DNA from: Acidovorax kalamii
GTDB taxonomy: Bacteria > Pseudomonadota > Gammaproteobacteria > Burkholderiales > Burkholderiaceae_C
Direction: 5' to 3'
Length of the DNA stretch: 64,000 bases
Assembly (NCBI RefSeq): GCF_002245625.1
Contig: NZ_NOIG01000008.1
Span: forward strand, 434,001 to 498,000
Within the stretch, counting starts at the first letter, position 1. Each line of letters starts with the position of its first letter. The position numbers and the translations under genes were made by a program. Below are positions 8,221-17,807 of the stretch, one piece after another. The notes below the pieces were generated by a model. The model was not told where the DNA came from, did no database searches, and worked only from the letters and a program-made list of their open reading frames with translations.

Positions 8221-9441
8221 ATGAACGCCTTCATCCCCTACGGTATCTACTGGTCGTCCCCGTTTGCCAAGTGGCAGGGCACGCTGGCCAACCTCAACGC
8301 GCTGCCGCTGGCGGCCGCCGTGGGCAAGCAGGCGCTCGCTGCGCGCGGCTACGACCTGGCGGCGGTGGACCTGGCCATCCTCGGGATCACCAACCCGCAA
8401 AAGGGCAGCTTCTATGGCCTGCCCTGGGTCACGGGCCTGATGGGCATCGACCGCGTGGCGGGCCCCACGGTGCAGCAGGCCTGCGCCACCAGCGTGCGCG
8501 CGCTGCAGATGGCCGCGCAGGAGGTGGCGTGCGGCACGGCCACCAGCGCGCTCCTGGTGATGGCTGATCGCCAGTCCAACGGCCCGGTGGTGTACTACCC
8601 GGATTCGAGCGGCACCGGCGGCTACGGCATTACCGAGCACTGGGTGCCCGACAACATGGGCCACGACCCGTACGCCAAGAACCCCATGCTGCAGACCGGC
8701 GAGAACGTGGCCGCGCGCTATGGCATCAGCACCGAAGAGCAGCACGCCCTCAAGCTGCACCGCTACCACCAGTACCAGGAGGCGCTTGCCAACGACCGTG
8801 CCTTCCAGAAGCGGTACATGGCCGATGTGCCCGTCACCGACTCCAAGTTCCGCAAGCAGACGGGCACGCTGAGCACCGACGAAGGCATCTTCCCGACCAC
8901 GGCCGAGGGCCTGGCCAAGCTCAAGCCCGTGAAGGAAGGCGGCACGGTGACCTTTGGCGGCCAGACGCACCCGGCCGACGGCAACGCGGGTGCCATTGTC
9001 ACCACCCGCGAACGCGCGCGCGCCGTGGCCACCGACCCCGGCATCGAAGTGGAGATCCTGGGCTTTGGCATGGCGCGCGTGGAGGCGGGCTACATGCCCA
9101 TGGCGCCGTCGCCTGCCGCATTCAACGCGCTCAAGAACGCGGGCCTTTCCATCAGCGACGTGGTGGCCATCAAGACGCACAACCCCTTTGCCGTGAACGA
9201 CATCGCCCTGGCGCGCGACACCGGCTTTGCCTGGGAGCGCATGAACAACTACGGCAGTTCCATCATCTGGGGCCACCCCCAGGCACCCACCGGCATGCGC
9301 GCCATCATCGAACTCATCGAAGAACTGGTGCTGCGCGGCGGCGGCGTGGGCTTGTTCACCGGCTGCGCGGCGGGCGACACGGGCTATGCCACGGTGATCC
9401 GCGTGACCGACAGCAAAACCACCTCCAAGGCCCGAACATGA
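8221..9441 (+). CDS. Thiolase family protein, SCP-x-like
   Basis: Thiolase-fold acyltransferase of 406 residues. The nucleophilic Cys lies in QQACATSVRAL; the C-terminal catalytic region reads GCAAGDTG, and WGHPQAPTG replaces the usual GHPLGASG. These differences place it in the divergent, SCP-x-like thiolases. It probably cleaves an aryl 3-ketopropanoyl-CoA to acetyl-CoA and an aroyl-CoA, or assists the second thiolase. The ATG at 8221 is chosen over an upstream in-frame start because it sits just downstream of the promoter. Its stop overlaps the next ATG by 4 bp (ATGA), so the two thiolases are translationally coupled. Confidence 0.88.
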   Translation: MNAFIPYGIYWSSPFAKWQGTLANLNALPLAAAVGKQALAARGYDLAAVDLAILGITNPQKGSFYGLPWVTGLMGIDRVAGPTVQQACATSVRALQMAAQEVACGTATSALLVMADRQSNGPVVYYPDSSGTGGYGITEHWVPDNMGHDPYAKNPMLQTGENVAARYGISTEEQHALKLHRYHQYQEALANDRAFQKRYMADVPVTDSKFRKQTGTLSTDEGIFPTTAEGLAKLKPVKEGGTVTFGGQTHPADGNAGAIVTTRERARAVATDPGIEVEILGFGMARVEAGYMPMAPSPAAFNALKNAGLSISDVVAIKTHNPFAVNDIALARDTGFAWERMNNYGSSIIWGHPQAPTGMRAIIELIEELVLRGGGVGLFTGCAAGDTGYATVIRVTDSKTTSKART

Positions 9442-10688
9442 CCGCAGCAACCAACTCCTTCTCCGCCCCCCTGAACGCGTGGCTCGTGGACGGCGTGCGT
9501 ACGCCGCTGGTGGACTACTGCGGCGCACTGGGCCATGTGTCGCCCACCGACATGGGCATCAAGGTGGCGCGTGCCGTGCTGGAGAAGAGCGGCGTGCCCG
9601 CTACCGATGTGGGCTCGGTCATCACCGGCTCCATGGCGCAGGCCGACTTTGACGCCTATGTGCTGCCGCGCCACATCGGCCTTTATGCGGGCGTTCCCTT
9701 GGAAGTGCCCTCCATCCTGGTGCAGCGCATTTGCGGCACGGGCTTTGAGCTGTTCCGCCAGGCGGCCGACCAGATTGCGCTGGGCTACACCGATGTGGCG
9801 CTGGTGGTGGGCACCGAGTCCATGACGCGCAACCCGATTGCGGCGTACACGCACCGCACCGGCTTCAAGCTGGGCGCGCCGGTAGAGTTCAAGGACTTCC
9901 TGATGGAGGCGTTGATCGACACGGCCGGCCCCGTGACGATGATCGAGACGGCCGAGAACCTGGCCAAGAAGTACGGCATTACGCGCGAAGACGTGGACGC
10001 CTACGCATCGCAATCCTTCGCCCGCGCGCTCAAGGCGCAGGAAGATGGCTTTCTGGCGGGCGAGATCGTGCCAGTGACCAGCGAGAAGTTTGAACTGGAA
10101 GGCTACGCCACGCGCGGCATCACGCTGCCCCGCAAGGTGGCGCAGCTGGACCGCGACACCCATCCGCGCCCCTCGCCGGTGGAAGCGCTGGCGGGTCTGC
10201 GCACCGTGTACCCCGGTGGCGTGCAGACGGCGGGCAACAGCTCGGCCCTGGTCGATGGCGCGGTGGGCGCCGTGGTGGCCAGCGACGCCTATGTGCAGCA
10301 GCGCGGCTTGAAGCCCCTGGCGCGCCTGCGTGGCGTCGCGGCGGTGGGCGTGGCGCCCGAATACATGGGCATCGGCCCCGCCCCGGCCATCCGCGCGCTG
10401 CTGGCACGCACCGGCCTCACGCTGGATGACATCGGCCTGTTCGAAATCAACGAAGCCCAGGGCGCACAGACCCTGGCCGTGGGGCGCGAGCTGGGGCTGG
10501 ACCTCAACAAGCTCAACGTGAACGGCGGTGCGATTGCGCTGGGCCACCCGCTGGCCGCCACCGGCGTGCGCCTGACCGTGACGCTGGCGCGCGAACTGCG
10601 CCGCCGTGGCCTGCGCTACGGCATCTCCAGCGCCTGCGTGGGCGGCGGTCAGGGCATTGCGCTGCTGATCGAGAACCCCGACGCCTGA
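9438..10688 (+). CDS. Thiolase (acetyl-CoA C-acyltransferase family)
   Basis: Classical thiolase of 416 residues. Catalytic Cys is in QRICGTGFE, the His motif is GGAIALGHPLAATG and the second Cys is in CVGGGQGIAL. It would perform the thiolytic step of side-chain shortening. It overlaps the preceding thiolase by ATGA and is followed after 30 bp by the CoA-transferase. Two adjacent, clearly different thiolases in one operon suggest either different substrates or a heteromeric enzyme; neither can be shown from sequence. Confidence 0.92.
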   Translation: MTAATNSFSAPLNAWLVDGVRTPLVDYCGALGHVSPTDMGIKVARAVLEKSGVPATDVGSVITGSMAQADFDAYVLPRHIGLYAGVPLEVPSILVQRICGTGFELFRQAADQIALGYTDVALVVGTESMTRNPIAAYTHRTGFKLGAPVEFKDFLMEALIDTAGPVTMIETAENLAKKYGITREDVDAYASQSFARALKAQEDGFLAGEIVPVTSEKFELEGYATRGITLPRKVAQLDRDTHPRPSPVEALAGLRTVYPGGVQTAGNSSALVDGAVGAVVASDAYVQQRGLKPLARLRGVAAVGVAPEYMGIGPAPAIRALLARTGLTLDDIGLFEINEAQGAQTLAVGRELGLDLNKLNVNGGAIALGHPLAATGVRLTVTLARELRRRGLRYGISSACVGGGQGIALLIENPDA

Positions 10689-10718
10689 ACCCTGAACCCA
10701 CATTTTGCAAAGCACACC

Positions 10719-12311
10719 ATGAAAATCATCACCGCAGCCCAGGCCGGGGCCCTGATCCCCGACAACGCCACCATCTTTCTGGGCGGTCTGGCCGTCTCCA
10801 GCCTGCCCGAGGAGGTGCTCAAGGGCATCGAGAAAAATTTCCTCGAACACGGCAGTCCGAAGAACGTGACCACCTGGGCCTGCGGCGCCATCGGCAACAG
10901 CAAGGACGCGGGCATGGTGCACTTTGCCCACCCCGGCATGATCAAGCGCACGGTGGCCGGCCACTTCGGCCAGACCGGCGCCGAGATGATGAAGATGGTG
11001 TTTGACGGCGAGGTGGAGGCCTACAACTTCCCGCAGGGCAGCCTCTCGCACCTCACGCGCCACATCGCCAGCCGCAGCCCCGGGCTGCTGACCAAGGTGG
11101 GCCTGGGCACGTTTGTGGACCCGCGCATCGAAGGCGGTAAGCTCAACAGCAAGTCCACCGAAGACCTCGTGAAGCTGGTGGAATTCAACGGCGAGGAGTG
11201 GCTGTTCTACCCCTCGCCCAAGATCGACGTGGCCATCATCCGCGGCACGCTGGCCGATGAGAACGGCAACCTCACGCTGGACAAGGAAGGCGTGCTGCTG
11301 GAGCAGATCAACATCGCCCACGCGGCCAAGGCCTGCGGCGGCATCGTGATCGCGCAGGTGGAGCGCATCGTCAAGGCCGGCAGCCTGCACCCCAAGTCGG
11401 TCAAGGTGCCGGGCGTGTCGGTGGACTACGTGGTGGTCAGCCAGCCCGAGAACCACATGCAGACCATCACCACGCAGTTCAACGCCGCACTGTGCGGCGA
11501 TGTGCGCGTGCCGGTGAACTCGCTGGCGCCCATGGCGCTGGATGAGCGCAAGGTCATCGCACGCCGCACTGCGCTGGAGCTGAAGCCGGGCGCCATCACC
11601 AACCTGGGCATTGGCATCCCGGCCGGTGTGCCGTCGGTGGCGGCGGAAGAGGGCGTGGCGGACCAGTTCACGCTGAGCGTGGAAAGCGGCATCACCGGCG
11701 GTATCCCGGCGCAGCTGGGCGACTTTGGCACGGCCTACAACGCCGACGCAATCATCGAGCAGTCGCTGCAGTTCGACTTCTACGATGGTGGCGGGCTGGA
11801 CGCGAGCTTCCTGGGCCTGGCGCAGGCCGACAACCACGGCAACGTGAACGTGAGCAAGTTCAACGGCCGGCCCGTGGGCTGCGGCGGCTTTGTGAACATC
11901 ACGCGCGCCACCAAGAACCTGGTGTTCTGCGGCACCTTCACCGCCGGCGGGCTGGAGGTGAAGGTGGCCGACGGCCAGCTCACCATCGTCAAGGAAGGCC
12001 GCTCGCGCAAGTTCATCGAGAAGGTCGAGCAGATCACCTTCAACGGCCTGGATGCGGCCCAGCGGGAGCAGAACGTGCTCTTCGTCACCGAGCGCGCCGT
12101 GTTCCACCTGACCACCGAAGGGCTGGAGCTGACCGAGATTGCGCCCGGCATCGACCTGGAGCGCGACGTGCTGGCGCACATGGGCTTCAAGCCGATCATG
12201 CGCAATGTGAAGACCATGGACGCGGGCCTGTTCCACGAAAAGTGGGGCGGGCTGGCGGCGGCCATGGCGGCGAAGTCTGAGGCCGTGGCACCGGCGGCCG
12301 CAGGCCAGTAA
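10719..12311 (+). CDS. Acyl-CoA:acetate/3-ketoacid CoA-transferase, fused alpha-beta form
   Basis: Family I CoA-transferase of 530 residues in which the alpha and beta halves are fused, as in YdiF-type enzymes. The N-terminal half carries GGLAVSSLPEEV and the glycine-rich CoA-binding region; the C-terminal half carries SVESGITGG with the catalytic Glu (EXG). It moves CoA between acids and would recycle CoA at the end of the pathway or activate the acid without ATP. It is the last gene of the rightward arm; a strong terminator follows at 12359-12384. Confidence 0.9.
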   Translation: MKIITAAQAGALIPDNATIFLGGLAVSSLPEEVLKGIEKNFLEHGSPKNVTTWACGAIGNSKDAGMVHFAHPGMIKRTVAGHFGQTGAEMMKMVFDGEVEAYNFPQGSLSHLTRHIASRSPGLLTKVGLGTFVDPRIEGGKLNSKSTEDLVKLVEFNGEEWLFYPSPKIDVAIIRGTLADENGNLTLDKEGVLLEQINIAHAAKACGGIVIAQVERIVKAGSLHPKSVKVPGVSVDYVVVSQPENHMQTITTQFNAALCGDVRVPVNSLAPMALDERKVIARRTALELKPGAITNLGIGIPAGVPSVAAEEGVADQFTLSVESGITGGIPAQLGDFGTAYNADAIIEQSLQFDFYDGGGLDASFLGLAQADNHGNVNVSKFNGRPVGCGGFVNITRATKNLVFCGTFTAGGLEVKVADGQLTIVKEGRSRKFIEKVEQITFNGLDAAQREQNVLFVTERAVFHLTTEGLELTEIAPGIDLERDVLAHMGFKPIMRNVKTMDAGLFHEKWGGLAAAMAAKSEAVAPAAAGQ

Positions 12312-12358
12312 ACGGGGCGCAGAAGCGGCCCGAAGCCGGACACAAAACCAAGGACCAA

Positions 12359-12384
12359 GGGGCGCTGGCTGTCGCGCCCCTTTT
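12359..12384. terminator. Rho-independent terminator after the CoA-transferase gene
   Basis: GGGGCGC, 8-nt loop, GCGCCCC followed by TTTT. The arms match perfectly. It lies between the converging CoA-transferase and MarR genes and ends the rightward arm; only two A residues precede the stem, so it is weaker for the other strand. Confidence 0.85.
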
Positions 12385-12397
12385 CCCATTTTCTTTG

Positions 12398-12904
12398 TCA
12401 GGCCCCGTCGCGGGCGTAGACCTTTTGCAGCAGGCGGATCAGCGTCTTGCGTTCGGTGGCCGTGAGGCCGGCGGTGGCGTCCACCTCCAGCTGCGCGGCG
12501 GTCTGCTCGGCCTGGGCCGTCAGCTCCACACCGGCGGGCGTCAGGTGCAGGCCCATGGCGCGCCCGTCGCTGGGGTGGGGGCGGCGCTCGATCAGGCCGC
12601 GCCGCTCCAGCGCAGCCACCAGGCCCACCAGATTGGGTGGCAACACGCCCAGCGTCACGCACAGCTGGCGCGAGGTCACGCCCGGGTTGTGCGCCACCAG
12701 CGACAGCACCGAAAAATCCACCACCTTGAGCCGGTACACCGCCATGCGCTCCATGAACACCTCGATCACGGCCAGCGACGCGCGCCGCGCGTTGTAGCCC
12801 ACCAGGGTGCGCAGAAACCCGGTGTCCACCGATTCAGGCGCGGGCGTGGCAGGGGTGTCGAGCGTGGCGACGGCGGTCTTCTTGGATGTGCGGGGGCTGG
12901 GCAT
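12398..12904 (-). CDS. MarR family regulator, probable repressor of the hydroxycinnamate genes
   Basis: Winged-helix MarR protein of 168 residues. The recognition region reads SRQLCVTLGVLPPNLVGLV, and ERRPHPSDGRAMGLHLT is the beta-wing with the usual D-x-R core. About 25 low-complexity residues precede the domain. The ATG at 12904 is chosen because an upstream in-frame start at 12964 would overlap the palindrome at 12954-12966; neither has a strong ribosome site. MarR repressors that respond to hydroxycinnamoyl-CoA thioesters are established for such clusters (CouR, FerC). By position this protein is the likely ligand of the two GTTAT/ATAAC sites. Confidence 0.88.
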   Translation of the reverse strand: MPSPRTSKKTAVATLDTPATPAPESVDTGFLRTLVGYNARRASLAVIEVFMERMAVYRLKVVDFSVLSLVAHNPGVTSRQLCVTLGVLPPNLVGLVAALERRGLIERRPHPSDGRAMGLHLTPAGVELTAQAEQTAAQLEVDATAGLTATERKTLIRLLQKVYARDGA

Positions 12905-12953
12905 GGGGCGATTGTGGCGGCGCAGGTTGGAGATGGGTGCAAGACAGCAGAAA

Positions 12954-12966
12954 ATTTGATTCAAAT
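12954..12966. promoter_or_regulatory. Palindrome upstream of the MarR gene
   Basis: ATTTGATTCAAAT is a perfect 6-1-6 inverted repeat about 50 bp before the MarR ATG. It differs from the GTTAT/ATAAC sites, so it may serve another regulator, or a different register of the same one in autoregulation. Confidence 0.45.
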
Positions 12967-12994
12967 CAGCCGTCTGCGCCTGTCTGTATTGCCT

Positions 12995-13018
12995 ATTTAG
13001 CTATAAAAATGATAGTTG
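12995..13018 (-). repeat. Partial family A repeat, copy 3
   Basis: Read on the minus strand: ACTATCATTTTTATAGCTA, matching only the left end of family A as seen in full in the copy at 39314-39380. The GCGCTTG and GGCC parts are missing. Confidence 0.5.
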
Positions 13019-13061
13019 GCAAAGGGTGAAAACCCGCAGCGGCGCACCCGTGGCGTGCGCC

Positions 13062-14606
13062 TCAGGCGGGGTGGCGCAGCACGCGGCGGTACTGCACGGC
13101 CTCGGCCACATGGCCCACCTCGGTGTCGGCAGCGCCTGCCAGGTCGGCAATGGTGCGGGCCACCTTGAGCGCGCGGTGGGTGCTGCGCGCCGACCAGCCC
13201 AGGCGGGCGGCAGCGGTGTTCAGGAACTTCGCTGCCGCGTCCTGCAGCTGCAGATGGGCGTCGATCTCCTGGCCCTGCAGCGCCTGGTTGGCCTTGCCCT
13301 GGCGGGCGAGTGCGCGCTGGCGGGCCTGCTCGACCCGCATGCGCACGGCGGTGGTGGATTCACCCGCCGGGGCCTGCACCAGCTGTTCGGCGGGCAGGGC
13401 GGGCACCTCCACATGCAGGTCGATGCGGTCCAGCAGCGGGCCGCTGAGCTTGGCCTGGTAGCGGTTCACCTGGTCGGGTGTGCAGCGGCACGCGCGCTGC
13501 GTGGAGCCCAGAAACCCGCAGGGGCAGGGGTTCATGGCCGCAATCATCTGAAAGCGCGCCGGAAACTCCGCGCGCTGCGCGGCGCGGGCGATGGTGATGT
13601 GCCCGGTCTCCAGCGGCTCGCGCAGGGCCTCCAGCGCGGCCCTGGGGAATTCCGGGAGTTCGTCCAAAAAAAGGACCCCCTGATGGGCCAGGGAGATTTC
13701 GCCCGGGCGCGGGGGCGACCCGCCACCCACCAGCGCCACCGCGCTGGCCGTGTGGTGCGGCTGGCCGGTCGGCCGCTGGCCCCAGGCCTCGGGGCGAAAG
13801 CGCCCGGCCAGGCTGGCAATGGCGGCGCTTTCCAGCGCTTCTTCCACCGTCATCGCAGGCAGCAGGCCCGCAAAACGCTGGGCCAGCATCGATTTGCCCG
13901 AGCCCGGTGGTCCGGCCATCAGCACGCTGTGGCCGCCCGCCGCGGCAATCTCCAGCGCGCGTTTGGCGCCGGCCTGGCCCTTCACGTCGGCCATGTCGGG
14001 GCCGGTGGTGCGGGTGGCCAGGGGCGTGGCCGCCAGGCGGGTCCAGCCGTCGTTGGCCACGTCGGCATCGCCGCCCGCCACGCTGCCCGGGGGCAGAAAG
14101 GCGCGCACCACGTCCAGCAGGTGGCGCGCGCGCACCACCTGGGCAGCGGGAACCAGGGCTGCTTCTTCGGCGCTGCCGGGTGGCAGCACCAGCTGGGTGT
14201 CGATCTGCTGCGTCTGCAGTGCCAGGCTGGTGGCCAGCGCGCCGCGCACGGGGCGCAGTTCGCCCGACAGCGACAGTTCGCCCGCAAATTCGTAGCCTGC
14301 CAGGCGGCTGGCGTCCACCTGGCCGCTGGCGGCAAGGATGCCCAGGGCAATCGGCAAATCGAAGCGGCCCGAGTCCTTGGGCAGATCGGCGGGTGCGAGA
14401 TTGACCGTGATGCGTTTGTTGGTGGGGAACTCCAGCCCCGCGTTCTGCAGCGCCGAGCGCACGCGCTCACGGGCCTCCTTGACCTCCACCTCGGCCAGCC
14501 CCACCAGCGTGAAGCTGGGCAGGCCGTTGGCCAGATGCACTTCCACGGTGACAGAAGGCGCCGACATCCCCAGAAGGGCGCGGCTTTGCACCAAAGCAAG
14601 ACTCAT
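13062..14606 (-). CDS. comM: YifB/ComM family Mg-chelatase-like AAA+ ATPase
   Basis: AAA+ helicase-like protein of 514 residues. The ComM family helps integrate incoming single-stranded DNA during natural transformation by driving branch migration. The N-terminal ChlI-like (Lon-type) domain starts SLALVQSRALLG; Walker A is GPPGSGKSM, Walker B GVLFLDELPEF, and CPCGFLGS with CRC forms the family's cysteine region before the C-terminal domain. The ATG at 14606 follows family starts; the frame continues upstream but without homology. It is divergent from the nitrogen operon; the gap between them carries that operon's enhancer sites. Confidence 0.93.
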   Translation of the reverse strand: MSLALVQSRALLGMSAPSVTVEVHLANGLPSFTLVGLAEVEVKEARERVRSALQNAGLEFPTNKRITVNLAPADLPKDSGRFDLPIALGILAASGQVDASRLAGYEFAGELSLSGELRPVRGALATSLALQTQQIDTQLVLPPGSAEEAALVPAAQVVRARHLLDVVRAFLPPGSVAGGDADVANDGWTRLAATPLATRTTGPDMADVKGQAGAKRALEIAAAGGHSVLMAGPPGSGKSMLAQRFAGLLPAMTVEEALESAAIASLAGRFRPEAWGQRPTGQPHHTASAVALVGGGSPPRPGEISLAHQGVLFLDELPEFPRAALEALREPLETGHITIARAAQRAEFPARFQMIAAMNPCPCGFLGSTQRACRCTPDQVNRYQAKLSGPLLDRIDLHVEVPALPAEQLVQAPAGESTTAVRMRVEQARQRALARQGKANQALQGQEIDAHLQLQDAAAKFLNTAAARLGWSARSTHRALKVARTIADLAGAADTEVGHVAEAVQYRRVLRHPA

Positions 14607-14616
14607 GAAGCGGTTT

Positions 14617-14633
14617 CTCCCCAGATGGGTGCG
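14617..14633 (+). promoter_or_regulatory. NtrC-like half-matching enhancer site 1
   Basis: CTCCCCAGATGGGTGCG shares CCAGATGGGTGCG with the better site at 14668-14684, 51 bp away (about five helical turns). Its left half departs from the NtrC pattern TGCACCA-N3-TGGTGCA. Confidence 0.5.
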
Positions 14634-14667
14634 TTTGTGGGTGTTTTGGCGCGGGCTTGTGGGTTTT

Positions 14668-14684
14668 TGCACCAGATGGGTGCG
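14668..14684 (+). promoter_or_regulatory. NtrC-like enhancer site 2
   Basis: TGCACCAGATGGGTGCG matches TGCACCA-N3-TGGTGCA at all but two defined positions. It ends about 94 bp before the sigma-54 promoter at 14778-14793, a normal enhancer distance. Confidence 0.72.
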
Positions 14685-14777
14685 TTGTGCCCGGCGCGAT
14701 CCCCACCACTGTACTGGGGATTGTTGTAACCCAACGCAACCGCGCCCGGGCCGCATGCGCTGGGCCTGTGGAGGCAA

Positions 14778-14793
14778 TGGCACGGTCCGTGCT
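14778..14793 (+). promoter_or_regulatory. Sigma-54 (-24/-12) promoter of the porin-glnK-amtB operon
   Basis: TGGCACGGTCCGTGCT fits TGGCAC-N5-TTGCW with the required 10 bp between the GG and GC pairs; only the first T of TTGC is replaced by G. Transcription should begin near 14804, leaving a leader of about 28 nt with GGAGG before the ATG at 14832. Confidence 0.82.
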
Positions 14794-14831
14794 TAAAGCG
14801 CTTGTCCCTACTTTGTCCAACCGGAGGAAAC

Positions 14832-15945
<1,114 letters not shown>

Positions 15946-15981
15946 GGGCCCGGTCGCAACAGACACAAGAGAAGAAATGCC

Positions 15982-17532
15982 ATGAAAAAACTGCTTGCTT
16001 CCTTCATTCTGGGGCTGGGTCTGCTGACCATGGGCAATCTGTCCCTGGCCCAGGCCCCAGCCGCCGAACCGGCAGCCGCCACCGCCGCTGCCCCGGCTGC
16101 TGACGCCGCTGCACCCGCAGCTGCACCCGCAGCTGCTGCCGCACCGGCCGCAGCACCCGCCGCTGCTCCTGCTGCTGCAGCAGAAGCGCCAGCGCCCGTC
16201 CCCAACAAGGGGGACACGGCCTGGATGATGACGTCCACCCTGCTGGTGATCCTGATGGTTCTGCCCGGCCTGGCGCTGTTCTACGGCGGCCTGGTGCGCA
16301 GCAAGAACATGCTGTCCGTGCTCATGCAGGTTATGGTCACGTTCTCGCTGATCGTGGTGCTGTGGTTCATCTACGGCTACAGCCTGGCCTTCACTGAAGG
16401 CGGTGCCTTCATCGGTGGTTTCGACCGCCTCTTCATGAAGGGCATCTGGGACAACGCGGCAGGCACGTTCGCCAACGCGGCCACGTTCAGCAAGGGTGTC
16501 GTGATTCCGGAAGTGGTGTTCGCCGCCTTCCAGGCCACGTTCGCCGGCATCACCTGTGCCCTGATCGTCGGTGCGTTCGCCGAGCGCATCAAGTTCAGCG
16601 CTGTCATGCTGTTCATGGTGCTGTGGTTCACCTTCAGCTACCTGCCGATCGCCCACATGGTGTGGTTCTGGATGGGCCCTGACGCCTATGCCTCCAAGGA
16701 AGTGGCCGACGCCATGACCGGCAAGGCCGGCCAGATCTGGCAGTGGGGTGCTCTGGACTTCGCTGGCGGTACCGTGGTGCACATCAACGCCGCTGTGGCG
16801 GGCCTGGTGGGCGCGTTCATGGTGGGCAAGCGCATCGGCTACGGCAAGGAAGCCATGGCGCCTCACAGCCTGACGCTGACCATGGTGGGCGCCTCGCTGC
16901 TGTGGGTGGGCTGGTTCGGTTTCAACGCCGGTTCTGCCCTGGAAGCCAACGGCTTTGCCGCCCTGGCCTTCATCAACACGCTGGTGGCCACCGCCGCTGC
17001 CGTGCTGGCATGGTGCATCGGTGAAGCGCTGATGCGTGGCAAGGCGTCGATGCTGGGTGCCGCTTCGGGTGCCGTGGCGGGCCTGGTGGCCGTCACGCCG
17101 GCTGCTGGCAACGTCGGCATCGGCGGTGCACTGGTGATCGGCCTGGTGGGTGGTTTTGCCTGCCTGTGGGGTGTCAATGGCCTCAAGAAGCTGCTGGGTG
17201 CAGACGACTCGCTCGACGTGTTCGGCGTGCACGGCATCGGCGGCATCGTGGGTGCCCTGCTGACCGGCGTGTTCAACTCGCCTTCCCTTGGCGGCCCCGG
17301 CTACGTGGCTGACTGGGTGACCGCTTCCATGGTCACGGCGGCCGACTACTCCATCGCTGCTCAGGTGTGGACACAGGCCAAGGCCGTGCTGCTGACCATC
17401 GTGTGGTCGGGTGTGGTGTCCTTCGTGGCCTACAAGATTGTGGACCTGACCCTGGGCCTGCGTGTCACGGAAGAAGACGAACGCGAAGGTCTGGACATCA
17501 CATCGCACGGCGAAACGGCGTACAACCGCTGA
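15982..17532 (+). CDS. amtB: Ammonium transporter AmtB with long Ala/Pro-rich leader
   Basis: Inner-membrane ammonium channel of 516 residues. The Amt domain starts near residue 80 with about 11 membrane segments; the pore histidines are in GGTVVHINAAVAG and DVFGVHGIGG. Residues 1-24 form a signal peptide (to SLAQ). Residues 25-75 are a low-complexity run of Ala and Pro, which many Amt proteins lack; in the topology known for AmtB this would lie in the periplasm. It is the last gene of the sigma-54 operon; a terminator follows at 17624-17652. Confidence 0.95.
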   Translation: MKKLLASFILGLGLLTMGNLSLAQAPAAEPAAATAAAPAADAAAPAAAPAAAAAPAAAPAAAPAAAAEAPAPVPNKGDTAWMMTSTLLVILMVLPGLALFYGGLVRSKNMLSVLMQVMVTFSLIVVLWFIYGYSLAFTEGGAFIGGFDRLFMKGIWDNAAGTFANAATFSKGVVIPEVVFAAFQATFAGITCALIVGAFAERIKFSAVMLFMVLWFTFSYLPIAHMVWFWMGPDAYASKEVADAMTGKAGQIWQWGALDFAGGTVVHINAAVAGLVGAFMVGKRIGYGKEAMAPHSLTLTMVGASLLWVGWFGFNAGSALEANGFAALAFINTLVATAAAVLAWCIGEALMRGKASMLGAASGAVAGLVAVTPAAGNVGIGGALVIGLVGGFACLWGVNGLKKLLGADDSLDVFGVHGIGGIVGALLTGVFNSPSLGGPGYVADWVTASMVTAADYSIAAQVWTQAKAVLLTIVWSGVVSFVAYKIVDLTLGLRVTEEDEREGLDITSHGETAYNR

Positions 17533-17623
17533 TCTTCGACCCTGCGCCCCACGCGCTGCGGTGTCTGGTGGCACCGTGGCGTGGTAGCAAGAAAAACAAG
17601 CGAGTTACTCCTCTGGGTTCTTT

Positions 17624-17652
17624 GGCCCGCCGACCACCGGCGGGCCATTTTT
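17624..17652 (+). terminator. Rho-independent terminator after amtB
   Basis: GGCCCGCC, 7-nt loop, GGCGGGCC, then ATTTTT. It ends the porin-glnK-amtB transcript about 90 bp past the amtB stop. The rest of 17533-17807 holds no gene I can support. Confidence 0.88.
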
Positions 17653-17807
17653 GCGCCAGCAGGAGGCTCGCTTGGCTTGTTCTGGAGCAGGGGCGTCGCG
17701 CCCCTTGCTGTCCCCTTCCACCAGACCGCTGTCCTTCACAAGCGCTGTTCAAAAAATTCACGCGCCCCGCCTGCCGTGCCGCACACCGCTGCCGCTACGA
17801 TGCACGG

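Noticed and set aside
9384..12662. Open frame of over 1000 codons on the minus strand opposite the thiolases and CoA-transferase
   Set aside because: The composition is typical of antisense frames in GC-rich genes and three clear enzymes lie on the other strand.
12905..12964. Upstream in-frame start giving the MarR protein 20 extra residues
   Set aside because: The extra segment is unlike MarR proteins and its start would overlap the palindrome at 12954-12966.
16054..16200. Repetitive GC-rich DNA in amtB as a possible tandem repeat locus or array
   Set aside because: The repeats are imperfect codon-level Ala/Pro runs in a protein leader, not equally spaced units with spacers.
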